Assembly (NCBI GenBank): GCA_003249025.1
Contig: QBMH01000006.1
Location: 1-64,000, forward strand
Source of the DNA: Leptolyngbya sp.
GTDB lineage: Bacteria > Cyanobacteriota > Cyanobacteriia > Leptolyngbyales > Leptolyngbyaceae
Direction: 5' to 3'
Length of the DNA stretch: 64,000 nucleotides
The notes under the pieces are model-generated. The model searched no databases. It was not told where the DNA came from and saw nothing but the letters and a program-made list of their open reading frames with translations. The position numbers and the translations under genes are program-made. Every line of letters starts with the position of its first letter. Within the stretch, counting starts at the first letter, position 1. Shown here one piece after another: positions 26,127-35,873 of the stretch.

Positions 26127-27158
26127 ATGAGCAAACGAGTCAGAAATCGGGGGCAACGGTGGCGATCGCTCAGCGGCATGTGCATCATCGCGCTGATTAT
26201 CAGCCTGATGGTAAACGCCTGTAGCCCGGTTCAAACGCCCCAACTGAAACCGTTAAAGATTGGCATTACCACATGGCCTGGTTTTGACGTAGTGCGCTAT
26301 GCCCAGACAGCCGACCTGTTCAAAAAAAATGGCTTGGCAGTTGAACTGGTGCAGTTTGAGAATCAGCAAGATTCTGCCCGTGCTGTCCTCCGAGGTCGAG
26401 GATCGCTAGATGCTGCCTTTGCATCATTGTGGGATGTAGTTCAGGTCGATCCTGGAACCGACAAACCAGCCGTTGTTATGGTAACAAATATTTCCAATGG
26501 CGCAGATGGCATCGTCACGCAACCCGGCATTAAGTCAGTTGAAGCCTTACGTGGCAAACGGGTTGGTGCCAAACTGGGCACGGTGAATCATCTGATTTTG
26601 CTCGAAGCCCTGAAACTGCATCGCGTTAAGCCCGCAGAGGTGACGATCGAAGATGTTTCCAATGAATCCGCCGTTGAACTAATGGCAAAGGGTAAATTGG
26701 ACGGTGCGGTCATCTGGGAGCCACTCCTGGGCGATACTGCGAAAAAGATCAAGGGCAATATCGTCTATACCACCAAAGAAATTGACAGTCTCGTGATTGA
26801 TACCCTGGTATCGCGATCGACCACCGTTAAGGCAAAGAAGGCAGAATTTACCCAATTTATCTCCACTTGGCTGGATGTGATGCATGCCGTCGATGTAGAA
26901 CCCAAAGCTGTTTATGAGCAAGTTGGGCAGCAAATCGGTCAAAGTGGTGCGTCCTTTGGCAGCGACTATGCCGGACTTAAGAAAGGTGATATTCCTTTAC
27001 AGAAACGAATGTTCCAGTCCCAAGACAGGCTGAAACAGGCGATCGCTCAAATGTCGCAACTCCTGAAGGACGACCCCCGTGCTGGACGTGCAGCCCGCGA
27101 AGATATTGAAATTAATGCTGAACCTGTCACTGCCGCAATTGAGGATTGGAAGCCTTGA
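26127..27158 (+). CDS. Periplasmic substrate-binding lipoprotein (SsuA/NMT1-like)
   Basis: A 343-residue lipoprotein with basic n-region, hydrophobic segment (about 17-30) and lipobox VNAC (Cys32). The mature part is a type II periplasmic binding fold of the SsuA/TauA/NMT1-like group, with KIGITTWPGFDVVRYAQ (about 44-60) and GKRVGAKLGTVNH. Family ligands include sulfonates, thiamine precursors and nitrate-like compounds; the ligand here is unknown. No ABC permease or ATPase gene is adjacent. Instead the stop codon overlaps the TTG start of a histidine kinase (TTGA at 27155-27158), so the protein is probably a ligand sensor for that kinase rather than, or as well as, a transport component (inference). 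Confidence 0.87.
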   Translation: MSKRVRNRGQRWRSLSGMCIIALIISLMVNACSPVQTPQLKPLKIGITTWPGFDVVRYAQTADLFKKNGLAVELVQFENQQDSARAVLRGRGSLDAAFASLWDVVQVDPGTDKPAVVMVTNISNGADGIVTQPGIKSVEALRGKRVGAKLGTVNHLILLEALKLHRVKPAEVTIEDVSNESAVELMAKGKLDGAVIWEPLLGDTAKKIKGNIVYTTKEIDSLVIDTLVSRSTTVKAKKAEFTQFISTWLDVMHAVDVEPKAVYEQVGQQIGQSGASFGSDYAGLKKGDIPLQKRMFQSQDRLKQAIAQMSQLLKDDPRAGRAAREDIEINAEPVTAAIEDWKP

Positions 27159-28903
27159 AGCAGCGATTTCGGTTACGACAACAAAGTCTCTCAAAACAAC
27201 TATTGTTTGGTTTTGGACTCTCCCTCACGACGGTCGGACTCACAACCCTGTGGGTCAACTATCGTCTCATCCAGGCAGATTTAGCTCAACAGGTTCACCA
27301 ACAAGCCCAAACCATCACCCAATCGCTGGAGTTTTCTACCGAGGGGTTACTGGCGATCGAAAATCGCAATATCCTGCGGCGAGTGGTGCAAAACTACGCC
27401 ACCCTACCTGCTGTCGTTGAGGTTGCCATTGTGAGTCCTGATGGTCTGATTTGGGCGCACAGCGCACAAGATACATCGCAGTTCTCTCGCCGAGATAGCA
27501 GCCCTTACAAAACCAAGCATCCAGAGTTGACAACAGCCATTGAGCAAGCCTCACTGACAGGTACGGAAATCAGCCAAGAAACGGTTGTGGATAGCAAACC
27601 AGCACTAGTACACATTTTGCCCTTTAGCAGCGTGTTGTTTGGCACACCAGGACGCAGGGGTTTGGCAGTCGCGATCGTCGATCTGAAACAGATGCAATTC
27701 GAGGCTGAAAAATCATTTTTCACCTCTACCCTAGTTCTGCTAATTGGTATTGTATGTATCCTCTTGTTCATGGGCATCATTATCCATCGCACAGTATTGC
27801 GTCCACTGAATGCTCTCAACGATGCAGTGACGAGCAGCAAACAGACGGGCGTTTTTACGATGCCTCCAATAATACTCGCGAATGAAATTCGGTTCCTGGC
27901 AACGACCTTCGATACGGTGATCAAAAAATTACAAACGCATAACCAATTAAAGTCGGAGATTGCTCAACGCAAGCAAGTTGAAGCGGAATTACGGGAAAGT
28001 GAAGCCAGCGAAAAGCAAAAATCCCGCGAGCTAGAACAGACGCTCCAGGAACTTCGGCACACCCAAATGCAGCTCGTACAAAGTGAGAAGATGTCGAGTC
28101 TAGGGCAACTTGTGGCGGGTGTTGCACACGAAATCAACAATCCAGTCAATTTCATTCACGGCAACCTGCATCATGCTAGTCAATACACGCAGGACTTACT
28201 TGACTTGTTGCGGCTCTACCAAGAGTACAATCCAGCGCCTACAGCCGCTATCCAAACTGTTACAGAAGACATTGACTTGGAGTTTCTACGAGAGGATTTA
28301 CCGAAACTCCTTGTTTCGATGCAAGTTGGTGCTGACCGCATTCGCGAAATTGTGAAATCACTGCGATCGTTTTCGCGGCTTGATGAAGCCGAGGTGAAAG
28401 ATGTAGATATTCACGAAGGCATCGACAGTACACTGATGATTCTCCATAATCGGCTGAAGTCAAAGTCTGACTATCCCGCCATTCAGGTCGTGAAAGATTA
28501 CGGCGACCTACCCAGAATTGAATGCTATGCCGGACAACTCAACCAAGTGTTTATGAACATTCTCAGCAATGCGATCGATGTCTTAGATGAGCAGAATCAG
28601 CAAAGATCGCCAGCCGAAGTTATTGATCGACCCAGCTTCATCACCATCCAGACCAGTGTGATCGGCAGGGATAGCGTGACAATTCAAATTGCTGACAACG
28701 GTCCTGGTATCCCCGAAGCAGTCCAAAACCGCTTGTTCGATCCGTTTTTTACTACTAAAGCAGTCGGCAAAGGAACGGGTATGGGCATGTCTATCAGCCA
28801 CCAGATTGTCACCGAACGCCATAAGGGAACTCTGACGTGCCATTCGTCACCAAGACAGGGCGCAGCCTTTGTCATTGAAATTCCAATTCGCCAGACTTGC
28901 TAA
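27155..28903 (+). CDS. Membrane sensor histidine kinase coupled to a binding protein
   Basis: A 582-residue kinase. A first membrane segment (about 15-35) precedes a periplasmic sensor domain (about 36-185), a second segment (about 190-211), HAMP (about 212-265), a coiled coil (about 266-312), HisKA with phospho-acceptor His325 in [11 protein letters not shown], and HATPase_c with N box ([13 protein letters not shown]), G1 (DNGPGIP) and G2 (GKGTGMGMS). The HEINNPVN version of the H box is common in large cyanobacterial kinases. No in-frame ATG exists upstream of the first membrane segment. I choose the TTG overlapping the previous stop; a TTG at 27146 is possible. No response regulator gene is nearby. 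Confidence 0.88.
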   Translation: MKQRFRLRQQSLSKQLLFGFGLSLTTVGLTTLWVNYRLIQADLAQQVHQQAQTITQSLEFSTEGLLAIENRNILRRVVQNYATLPAVVEVAIVSPDGLIWAHSAQDTSQFSRRDSSPYKTKHPELTTAIEQASLTGTEISQETVVDSKPALVHILPFSSVLFGTPGRRGLAVAIVDLKQMQFEAEKSFFTSTLVLLIGIVCILLFMGIIIHRTVLRPLNALNDAVTSSKQTGVFTMPPIILANEIRFLATTFDTVIKKLQTHNQLKSEIAQRKQVEAELRESEASEKQKSRELEQTLQELRHTQMQLVQSEKMSSLGQLVAGVAHEINNPVNFIHGNLHHASQYTQDLLDLLRLYQEYNPAPTAAIQTVTEDIDLEFLREDLPKLLVSMQVGADRIREIVKSLRSFSRLDEAEVKDVDIHEGIDSTLMILHNRLKSKSDYPAIQVVKDYGDLPRIECYAGQLNQVFMNILSNAIDVLDEQNQQRSPAEVIDRPSFITIQTSVIGRDSVTIQIADNGPGIPEAVQNRLFDPFFTTKAVGKGTGMGMSISHQIVTERHKGTLTCHSSPRQGAAFVIEIPIRQTC

Positions 28904-28998
28904 ACACCAGACCGATTAAACAAAGGTTAAACAAATGTGATTCACCTCAATGACGCACGATCGCTTAAAATTGCCGAGTTGTTAATGAGTCCATCCGC

Positions 28999-29448
28999 AT
29001 GAATGGGTCAGGGCTACTTAAAGCATTCACTGGTTGTCTAGTGGCGATCGCGTTGATCATCGGCGGTGGATTTCTCGCCGCACAATACTTGATTGCTCAA
29101 TTTACTGCTCCGCCTCCCAAACCGATGTTTGCCAATGACATGTCGCCCAAGCCTAAACCCGTGGCGATCGCCCCCAAACCTCAACCACCACCACCCAAAC
29201 CCACTGTCAGCCCAACACCTTTACCAAAGCCCAGTGGAGAAGGTTATCAGGCGAAAATCACCCTCTCTGAGGGTTTAAATATGCGGTCAAATCCTGCTGT
29301 GGATGCTGAGCGGGTAGGTGGCGTTGACTTTGATGAAGAAATAACAGTTTTAAAAGAAACTCCTGATCAGGAGTGGCAGCGAATACGGGTGAAAACCAGC
29401 AATGTAGAAGGTTGGATTAAATCGGGACATACCGAACGGATCAATTGA
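28999..29448 (+). CDS. Membrane-anchored SH3b-domain protein
   Basis: A 149-residue protein with an N-terminal hydrophobic anchor (about 8-32), a proline/lysine-rich linker (about 38-80, PKPQPPPPKPT-like) that could span the wall, and a C-terminal bacterial SH3 domain (about 86-147, with GLNMRSNPAVDAERVG and VEGWIKSGH). SH3b domains often bind peptidoglycan peptides, so a cell-wall-binding role is plausible but unproved. It begins 95 bases after the kinase gene and ends just before a strong terminator. Confidence 0.8.
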   Translation: MNGSGLLKAFTGCLVAIALIIGGGFLAAQYLIAQFTAPPPKPMFANDMSPKPKPVAIAPKPQPPPPKPTVSPTPLPKPSGEGYQAKITLSEGLNMRSNPAVDAERVGGVDFDEEITVLKETPDQEWQRIRVKTSNVEGWIKSGHTERIN

Positions 29449-29456
29449 GCCAAGGG

Positions 29457-29486
29457 AAAAGCCCCCAGCGATCGCTGGGGGCTTTT
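29457..29486. terminator. Bidirectional intrinsic terminator with HIP1 core
   Basis: A perfect hairpin GCCCCCAGC/GCTGGGGGC centred on a HIP1-like GCGATCGC, flanked by AAAA on the left and TTTT on the right. It can end the SH3b transcript and, from the other strand, the trxA transcript. Confidence 0.9.
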
Positions 29487-29522
29487 AAGATAGAAAAGCG
29501 TTTTTACAATACTTTCGTTAAC

Positions 29523-29558
29523 CTGTTAGGTATTCTTGAGGACAAGATTACCTAACAG
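29523..29558. terminator. Hairpin just downstream of trxA
   Basis: CTGTTAGGTA (29523-29532) pairs with TACCTAACAG (29549-29558), with an inner TCTTG/CAAGA stem and AGGA loop. There is no T tract on the trxA strand, so it may be a 3'-stabilising structure rather than a classic terminator. Confidence 0.6.
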
Positions 29559-29562
29559 CCTA

Positions 29563-29886
29563 TTAAAGGTATTTTTCTAGCGTCGTTGCGAGAGTGGTTT
29601 TAGGAACCGCTCCTACAACCATATCTACTCGCTGCCCACCCTTAAAAATCATCAGAGTCGGAATACTGCGAATACCATACTGGCTTGCGACAGTTGGGTT
29701 TTCATCAGTATTTAACTTAACGACCTTCACTTGTCCCTCGTATTGAGCAGAAATCTCATCTACAATCGGTGCTACCATTCGGCACGGACCACACCAGGGA
29801 GCCCAAAAATCAACTAAAACTGGAACTTCGCTTTCAAGAACTTCTTGTTTAAACGTAGAATCCGTAACTTGTGCGGCGGATGACAT
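29563..29886 (-). CDS. trxA: Thioredoxin
   Basis: A 107-residue protein disulfide reductase of the m-type thioredoxin kind. The active site is WCGPC (31-35) within [16 protein letters not shown]; the cis-proline loop [11 protein letters not shown] is present. It transfers electrons from ferredoxin-thioredoxin or NADPH-thioredoxin reductase to many targets. I start at the ATG at 29886, which gives the usual length; an upstream ATG would add eight atypical residues. The small RNA gene yfr1 lies 138 bases upstream and guaB3 beyond it, all on one strand. Confidence 0.96.
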   Translation of the reverse strand: MSSAAQVTDSTFKQEVLESEVPVLVDFWAPWCGPCRMVAPIVDEISAQYEGQVKVVKLNTDENPTVASQYGIRSIPTLMIFKGGQRVDMVVGAVPKTTLATTLEKYL

Positions 29887-30023
29887 GCTCAAAAATCCTT
29901 GCCTAAACATGTTTCAAACATCCTACCATAGCGAGAAGAAACCCTTTCCTCAACAAACTCTCAACATATAGACATAATTTGAGGGAAAACCTCTGATCGC
30001 CTGCCTCTTATCCTTCTCATTTT

Positions 30024-30094
30024 AAAAGGAACCGCCTGAACAATGTTCAGGCGGAGTGTGGTGTGAGGAGTGAACGGAAACTTTCGTCTCCGCT
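30024..30094 (-). ncRNA. yfr1: Yfr1, cyanobacterial small regulatory RNA
   Basis: On the minus strand an RNA of about 70 bases shows the hallmark single-stranded motif ACTCCTCAC (30063-30071), continuing ACCACACT. It is flanked by a 5' stem-loop (CGGAGACGAAAGTTTCCG) and a 3' terminator hairpin (CCGCCTGAACA/TGTTCAGGCGG, 30032-30054) followed by TTCCTTTT. This matches Yfr1, which represses porin-type outer-membrane mRNAs by base pairing through the CUCCUCAC core. The guaB-yfr1-trxA order is also the one I remember for this RNA. Ends are estimated from the -10 element and the hairpin. The 3' arm of the terminator stem can also pair with GCGGAG near the 5' end. Confidence 0.92.
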
Positions 30095-30100
30095 CTCTTT

Positions 30101-30106
30101 ATTGTA
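30101..30106 (-). promoter_or_regulatory. yfr1 -10 element (TACAAT)
   Basis: TACAAT on the minus strand lies six to seven bases before the inferred Yfr1 5' end. TGGCAA sits 16 bases further upstream as a possible -35 box. Confidence 0.65.
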
Positions 30107-30196
30107 AGCGACCCAAATCGTTTTGCCAGGGCTTATGAAAAAGACGAATAAAGTTTTGAGAATTAAATTAGTCGTGCTAATTCTTTGCTTTAAACT

Positions 30197-31360
30197 CTAT
30201 TTTCCCATGCCCAACTGCTGCGCTTTCTGATACACCTTTCCTTCAGTCAACAAGGAAGGAGCAATCACAACTTCGACCTGCTGCATTTCCTGGATGTTTT
30301 TTGCGCCAAGAGTACCCATGCTGGTTCTTAATGCACCTAGAAGGTTGTGGGTGCCGTCATCTAGCTGAGCAGGTCCTCGTAAGATTTGTTCTAGGGTGCC
30401 AGTGCTACCCACTTTGATCCGGGTGCCGCGTGGCAGGATAGGGCTGGGAGTTGCCATGCCCCAGTGATAACCCCGACCCGGCGCTTCTTTGGCTCTGGCA
30501 AAAGGTGACCCAATCATCACACCATCGGCACCACAGGCAATGCACTTACAAATGTCGCCGCCTGTAATTAAACCACCATCGGCAATAATCGGTACATAGT
30601 TGCCCGTGTCGCGGTGATAATCATCACGAGCCGCTGCACAGTCCGCGATCGCGGTTGCTTGAGGAACACCCACCCCTAGCACTCCCCGTGATGTGCAGGC
30701 AGCACCCGGTCCAATTCCGACCAACACTGCCGCTGCTCCGGCTTTCATCAGATTTAGCGCGACATCATAGGTGACACAGTTGCCTAAAATGACCGGAATT
30801 GGCATTTCTAGGCAGAAGTTTGCTAAATCTAAGGGTGTCACTGCTTCGGGTGAGAGATGCGCCGTCGAAACTACGGTCGCTTGAATAAAAAACAGGTCGG
30901 CTCCCGCTTTAGCAACTATTTCACCATATTTTGTTGCCCCAATCGGAGTGGCACTCACCGCCGCAATTCCGCCCTGCTGCTTAATCTCCTGAATGCGTTG
31001 AGTAATCAGTTCCGCTTTGATCGGTTCTGCATACAATTCCTGCATCATGCTGACAAATCCATCGTTGCCCACCGAGGCAATGCGATCGAGAATGGGATTT
31101 GGATCGGCATATCGAGTTTGAATGCCTTCTAAATTCAGCACTCCTAATGCGCCTAGTTGAGACAGATGAACTGCCATACCCACGTCTATCACCCCATCCA
31201 TGGCGCTAGCGATAATGGGAATTTCTCGGTCAATGCCACCAATCGTCCAGTGGGTATCTGCTAAAACCGGATCGAGGGTTCGCAATCCTGGAACGAGTGC
31301 AATTTCATCGATACCGTATGCTCTACGGGCAGTTTTGCCCCTGCCAATTTGAATATCCAC
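30197..31360 (-). CDS. guaB3: GuaB3-family IMP dehydrogenase-related protein
   Basis: A 387-residue TIM-barrel protein related to IMP dehydrogenase and GMP reductase. The catalytic-loop cysteine is present in GPGAACTSRG (Cys222), with the phosphate-binding IIADGGLITGGDI and the GADGVMIGSPFA segment. It lacks the tandem CBS domains of ordinary GuaB and starts with the DIQIGRGKTARRAYGID block typical of the GuaB3 group of cyanobacteria and actinobacteria. It likely acts at the IMP/XMP/GMP branch of purine metabolism. The start is a GTG at 31360. It lies upstream of yfr1 and trxA on the same strand. Confidence 0.92.
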   Translation of the reverse strand: MDIQIGRGKTARRAYGIDEIALVPGLRTLDPVLADTHWTIGGIDREIPIIASAMDGVIDVGMAVHLSQLGALGVLNLEGIQTRYADPNPILDRIASVGNDGFVSMMQELYAEPIKAELITQRIQEIKQQGGIAAVSATPIGATKYGEIVAKAGADLFFIQATVVSTAHLSPEAVTPLDLANFCLEMPIPVILGNCVTYDVALNLMKAGAAAVLVGIGPGAACTSRGVLGVGVPQATAIADCAAARDDYHRDTGNYVPIIADGGLITGGDICKCIACGADGVMIGSPFARAKEAPGRGYHWGMATPSPILPRGTRIKVGSTGTLEQILRGPAQLDDGTHNLLGALRTSMGTLGAKNIQEMQQVEVVIAPSLLTEGKVYQKAQQLGMGK

Positions 31361-31508
31361 GCTCTTTTGCCCAAACCTATTTAAGCTAGACTACCAAATT
31401 TCTAAGTTTGAGTGTTGCAGAGAGATCTCTAAAAACCAAAAGCGATCGCCCTTAGCATGCACTTCTGAAGAGGCTTAAGCGATCGCTATTTAGCTAAACC
31501 AAGGTTGC

Positions 31509-33416
31509 TTAAAGGGCTGGCGTAGCAACAGGGACTTCACGATAGGCTTCTACAATCTGCCGAAATTCGTCGCCTTCTATCGTTTCTTTATCGAGTAATA
31601 CCTCAACTAAGCGATCCACTAAGGAACGATTCTCCCGAATAATCCGACGGGCTTCTTCGTAGCAGTCCAAGGCAATCGTTCGCACTTGGCGATCGATTTG
31701 GGTAGAAACTTCCTCAGAATACTCTTGACGAGGCATCATGCTTCGTCCCAAAAAAACTTCCCCGCCCGGACTTTCTAACGCAACTAAACCCATGTCAGAC
31801 ATGCCGTAGCGGGTGACCATTTCTCTGGCTAGCTCAGCCACGGCTTTAATGTCGCCGCTGGCTCCAGCGGTCACTTCTGCTGAACCAAAAACCTCTTCTT
31901 CCGAGGCTCGTCCACCCAAAGCAATGGTGATGCGATCGGTCATCCATGATCGCGTATAGAGTCCACTGTCGATCATTTCTTCGTTAAACGACTGCTGTGC
32001 AAAGCCACCTATACCCCCCGATCGCGGAATAATCGTGACTTTATTCAACGGATCAGAGTTCTTTAGCAGAGTCATCAGCAGGGCATGACCGACTTCGTGA
32101 TAGGCAATCAAGCGTTTTTTCTTGCTGTCCAGTAAAGGAGTCAGCGTCAGCCCAATGGTTACCCGATCGATCGCGTCGTCCACTTCCAGCATAGAAACCG
32201 CTTCTTTGTGGCGACGGGCAGTTAGAATTGCCGCTTCATTCAATAAATTGGCGAGATCGGCACCTGAAAAGCCGGGGGTGCGACGGGCGATCGCTTCCAA
32301 CGAAATATCTGGCTCCAGCTTTTTATCACGGGCATGAACTTCGAGAATGCCAAGCCGACCGCTGTAAGTTGGCAAATCTACGGAAATTTGGCGATCAAAG
32401 CGCCCAGGTCGCAGTAGTGCCGTATCTAACACATCGGGTCGGTTGGTTGCCGCAATGATAATAATCCCAGTGTTGCCTTCAAAACCATCCATCTCGGTAA
32501 GCAACTGGTTTAGGGTTTGCTCCCGCTCATCATTGCCGCCGCCAATGCCCGTTCCGCGTTGTCGCCCAACCGCATCAATTTCATCAATAAAGATAATGCA
32601 GGGCGCGTTTTCTTTTGCTTTTTTAAACAAATCGCGGACACGAGAAGCACCCACGCCCACAAACATTTCGACAAACTCAGAACCAGAGATGCTGAAAAAT
32701 GGAACGCCAGCTTCCCCTGCGATCGCTTTGGCAAGTAGGGTTTTTCCCGTTCCAGGCGGACCAATCAACAGCACGCCCTTAGGAATTTTTGCGCCAATCG
32801 CCGTAAACTTCTCTGGCTTTTTCAGGAACGTGACCACTTCTTGCAGTTCCTCCTTCGCTTCCTCAATCCCCGCCACATCATCAAACATGACTCCAGTTTT
32901 GGCTTCCATCTGGAATCGGGCGCGAGATTTACCGAAGTTGAGCGCCTGCCCTGGACCACCCGGCGAATTGGCAGACCGGCGAATGATTAACAGTAAGCCC
33001 CCCAATAGGAGTAAAAATAAAAGCAAATGGGCAAGCAACCCCATGACAGCACTGTTATCAGCGGAGGGCTGGATTGCCAAGTTCACCTTATTATCGCGCG
33101 CTCGTTTAATCAGTTCAGGATATTTATCAAACAGAGCGACTTCTTGGGTCGCATCCTTTTTGTCTTGACCTTCTAACTTAACTTTGGCAACCTGTTGAAC
33201 TGGATCAATCTCAATCTTGGTCACTTTGCCGTTATCAATGTTCACTAATAGATCGCCGTAGCTCATGGGTTCACGGTTTGAACCGCCACTGGCGATCGCC
33301 GGGACGGTTAATGTCAATCCTTGGGCAACGACCCACAGGGCAGTAATCAACCCTTTTGCAGCCGAATTGCGTAACGGAAGTGGCTTTACCAATGCTTTAG
33401 TCCAGAATCCTTTCAT
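31509..33416 (-). CDS. ftsH: FtsH ATP-dependent zinc metalloprotease
   Basis: A 635-residue membrane protease of the thylakoid or plasma membrane, acting in quality control (in cyanobacteria including photosystem II repair). An N-terminal hydrophobic segment (about 22-42) and a lumenal/periplasmic domain precede a second membrane helix (about 123-145). The AAA+ domain has Walker A GPPGTGKT (219-226), [13 protein letters not shown] and the SRH region ([11 protein letters not shown]). The protease domain has the zinc site HEVGH (440-444). I use the ATG at 33416 rather than 33440. Cyanobacteria carry about four FtsH paralogues; which one this is I cannot say. Divergent from dnaK. Confidence 0.95.
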   Translation of the reverse strand: MKGFWTKALVKPLPLRNSAAKGLITALWVVAQGLTLTVPAIASGGSNREPMSYGDLLVNIDNGKVTKIEIDPVQQVAKVKLEGQDKKDATQEVALFDKYPELIKRARDNKVNLAIQPSADNSAVMGLLAHLLLFLLLLGGLLLIIRRSANSPGGPGQALNFGKSRARFQMEAKTGVMFDDVAGIEEAKEELQEVVTFLKKPEKFTAIGAKIPKGVLLIGPPGTGKTLLAKAIAGEAGVPFFSISGSEFVEMFVGVGASRVRDLFKKAKENAPCIIFIDEIDAVGRQRGTGIGGGNDEREQTLNQLLTEMDGFEGNTGIIIIAATNRPDVLDTALLRPGRFDRQISVDLPTYSGRLGILEVHARDKKLEPDISLEAIARRTPGFSGADLANLLNEAAILTARRHKEAVSMLEVDDAIDRVTIGLTLTPLLDSKKKRLIAYHEVGHALLMTLLKNSDPLNKVTIIPRSGGIGGFAQQSFNEEMIDSGLYTRSWMTDRITIALGGRASEEEVFGSAEVTAGASGDIKAVAELAREMVTRYGMSDMGLVALESPGGEVFLGRSMMPRQEYSEEVSTQIDRQVRTIALDCYEEARRIIRENRSLVDRLVEVLLDKETIEGDEFRQIVEAYREVPVATPAL

Positions 33417-33546
33417 ACAGATCGCCTTTCTGTTCTCCAAGTTCTTTTTCTAAGGGTTGGCTGTTTTCTACTAACAGCTTTCTCTGAGCAGCTTAGGTCG
33501 CACCCCTTAGATGTTTAGTTTAGCTTGCTTTTATCCGAGATGGCTT

Positions 33547-33589
33547 GGGTGATCCAGTCAGTAGCCGATTTCTGGTACGGCAATCACCC
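33547..33589. other. Hairpin upstream of dnaK
   Basis: GGGTGAT (33547-33553) and CCAG pair with CTGG and ATCACCC (33583-33589) around a loop, about 90 bases before the dnaK start. It may be part of the dnaK leader. No CIRCE operator was found in this region. Confidence 0.4.
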
Positions 33590-33679
33590 GTAGGAATGGA
33601 AGGGCTTGCCGAACCCCTACTTGAGTGCTTCCCAGATATTGTAGATACATGCGGAAATTGGAAAAGAGGTTAAGCGCTC

Positions 33680-35578
33680 ATGGCTAAGGTAGTTGGAATT
33701 GATTTAGGAACGACAAATTCCTGTGTGGCAGTGATGGAGGGTGGACAGCCCGTAGTTATTGCCAATGCAGAAGGTGGACGCACTACGCCATCAGTGGTGG
33801 CATATGCCAAAAATGGCGATCGCCTGGTGGGACAAATTGCCAAACGCCAAGCGGTGATGAATCCTGAAAACACTATTTATTCTGTTAAGCGGTTTATTGG
33901 GCGGCAGTATAGCGAAGTCAGTCAGGAATCCAAACAGGTTTCTTACAAAGTAGAGCAAGATGGCAGCAGCGTTAAGATTGTGTCCCCTGCTGCAAACAAG
34001 AAATTTGCTCCTGAAGAAATCTCAGCACAAGTGCTGCGGAAATTGGTAGATGATGCCAGCAAATATTTAGGGGATAAAGTCACCCAAGCGGTCATCACCG
34101 TTCCCGCTTACTTTAATGACTCTCAGCGACAAGCTACTAAAGATGCTGGGAAAATCGCCGGAATTGAAGTTCTTCGCATTGTCAACGAACCCACTGCGGC
34201 AGCCTTGGCGTATGGCTTAGATAAGAAAGAAAACGAAACGATCCTCGTGTTTGACTTGGGCGGCGGTACGTTTGATGTGTCTTTGCTGGAAGTGGGCGAC
34301 GGCGTAGTTGAAGTAAAATCCACCAGTGGTGACACTCACCTGGGCGGCGACGATTTCGATAAAAAAATCGTTGATTGGATTGCCACTCAGTTTCAAGCTT
34401 TAGAAGGGGTGGACTTGCGGAAAGATAAGCAAGCATTGCAACGCTTAACAGAAGCGGCAGAAAAAGCCAAGATTGAGCTTTCTAATGCTACCCAAGCCGG
34501 GATCAATCTTCCCTTTATCACAGCAACTCAAGATGGACCGAAGCACATCGATTTGACCCTGACTCGCGTTGAGTTTGAGAAGTTGGCTGCTGATTTGCTC
34601 GATCGCTGCCGAGTGCCCGTCGAGCAAGCGATTCGCGATGCCAAGCTTGCTGCTGCTGATATTGATGAAGTAGTACTGGTCGGCGGCTCGACTCGCATTC
34701 CAGCGGTGCAAGCCTTAGTGCAAAAAATCACGGGCAAAGACCCTAACATGACGGTCAACCCGGATGAAGTGGTGGCAGTGGGTGCTGCCGTTCAAGCAGG
34801 CGTGCTGTCGGGTGAAGTCACCGATATGCTGCTGCTAGATGTGACTCCCCTATCCTTGGGCGTGGAAACGATGGGCGGTGTAATGACTCGCATCATTCCC
34901 CGTAACACCACAGTTCCGACCAAAAAGTCTGAGGTCTTCTCCACCGCGGTTGATGGTCAATCCAATGTGGAAATCCATGTGCTGCAAGGCGAACGAGAAA
35001 TGTCTAATGACAACAAGAGCTTAGGCACCTTCCGATTGGATGGCATTCCTTCTGCTCCTCGTGGCATTCCTCAAATTGAAGTCGTTTTTGATTTGGATGC
35101 GAATGGCATTCTGTCTGTATCTGCCAAAGATAAAGGGACTGGCAAGGTGCAATCCATTCAAATCAGCGGTGCGTCTACCTTGGATAAATCTGAAGTGGAA
35201 CGCATGGTGGAAGATGCGAAGCGAAACGCAGACAGCGATCGCCAGCGTCGTGAGCAGGTGGATACCAAAAACAACGCTGAAACGTTGGTATACCAAGCTG
35301 AAAAGCAACTGCAAGACTTGAATGGTCAAGTGCCTGCGGCAGATAAGAGCCGAGTGGAAGAATTGGTCACAAATCTACGTGAGTCTGTTACCCACGAAGA
35401 CTATGACCAAATGAAAGCGCTCACCAACGAGTTGCAGCAAGCTTTAATGCAAGTCGGACAGGCAATCTATGCGAACGCCAACGCTGCCAGTGAAAATGCA
35501 ACCAGTGAAAATGGAGCGAATGATTCGACTGCGAATGTTGAGGATGTGATTGATGCCGACTTTGTGAACAGCAAGTAA
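33680..35578 (+). CDS. dnaK: Molecular chaperone DnaK (Hsp70)
   Basis: A 632-residue Hsp70. The ATPase domain opens [21 protein letters not shown] (in two parts) and includes [29 protein letters not shown] and [13 protein letters not shown]. The substrate-binding domain has the [14 protein letters not shown] stretch, and the lid is followed by a short N/A/S-rich tail ending [13 protein letters not shown]. It folds proteins with DnaJ and GrpE, neither of which is adjacent. Cyanobacteria have several DnaK paralogues; this one has the short-tailed, DnaK2-like form, which in known cases is the essential heat-inducible one (inference). A terminator follows. Confidence 0.96.
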   Translation: MAKVVGIDLGTTNSCVAVMEGGQPVVIANAEGGRTTPSVVAYAKNGDRLVGQIAKRQAVMNPENTIYSVKRFIGRQYSEVSQESKQVSYKVEQDGSSVKIVSPAANKKFAPEEISAQVLRKLVDDASKYLGDKVTQAVITVPAYFNDSQRQATKDAGKIAGIEVLRIVNEPTAAALAYGLDKKENETILVFDLGGGTFDVSLLEVGDGVVEVKSTSGDTHLGGDDFDKKIVDWIATQFQALEGVDLRKDKQALQRLTEAAEKAKIELSNATQAGINLPFITATQDGPKHIDLTLTRVEFEKLAADLLDRCRVPVEQAIRDAKLAAADIDEVVLVGGSTRIPAVQALVQKITGKDPNMTVNPDEVVAVGAAVQAGVLSGEVTDMLLLDVTPLSLGVETMGGVMTRIIPRNTTVPTKKSEVFSTAVDGQSNVEIHVLQGEREMSNDNKSLGTFRLDGIPSAPRGIPQIEVVFDLDANGILSVSAKDKGTGKVQSIQISGASTLDKSEVERMVEDAKRNADSDRQRREQVDTKNNAETLVYQAEKQLQDLNGQVPAADKSRVEELVTNLRESVTHEDYDQMKALTNELQQALMQVGQAIYANANAASENATSENGANDSTANVEDVIDADFVNSK

Positions 35579-35614
35579 CTTTGAGTAAGGCTAAAAGTTG
35601 ATTGGCTATGAGTG

Positions 35615-35652
35615 ATGGGGAATGGGTTAAGATCCTATTCCCCATTTTTTTA
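35615..35652 (+). terminator. Intrinsic terminator of dnaK
   Basis: ATGGGGAAT (35615-35623) pairs with ATTCCCCAT (35637-35645) and runs into seven or more T residues. The remaining 220 bases to the next gene show nothing recognisable. Confidence 0.9.
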
Positions 35653-35873
35653 TGGCTTTTATCGTGAATCACTGCGCTCAACTTTTTCTAGAATTCACAC
35701 ACAAAACTTGAAGCGTGATTCACAATACGAGACAGGCAATCGCCCAACTTCTAGCTCGTGCAATCTGACTTTTGTCAAAAATAGTGTAAGTATTCAAGTT
35801 GCTGTGTTGCTAAAGTCGAAACCGATTAAAGTATTCTCGACCTCTGTTTTTCAGCACCTTCTTTGAACCCACA

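Noticed and set aside
33441-33679. CIRCE operator upstream of dnaK
   Set aside because: Only a GAGTGCT half-like sequence is present, without the inverted partner at nine bases.
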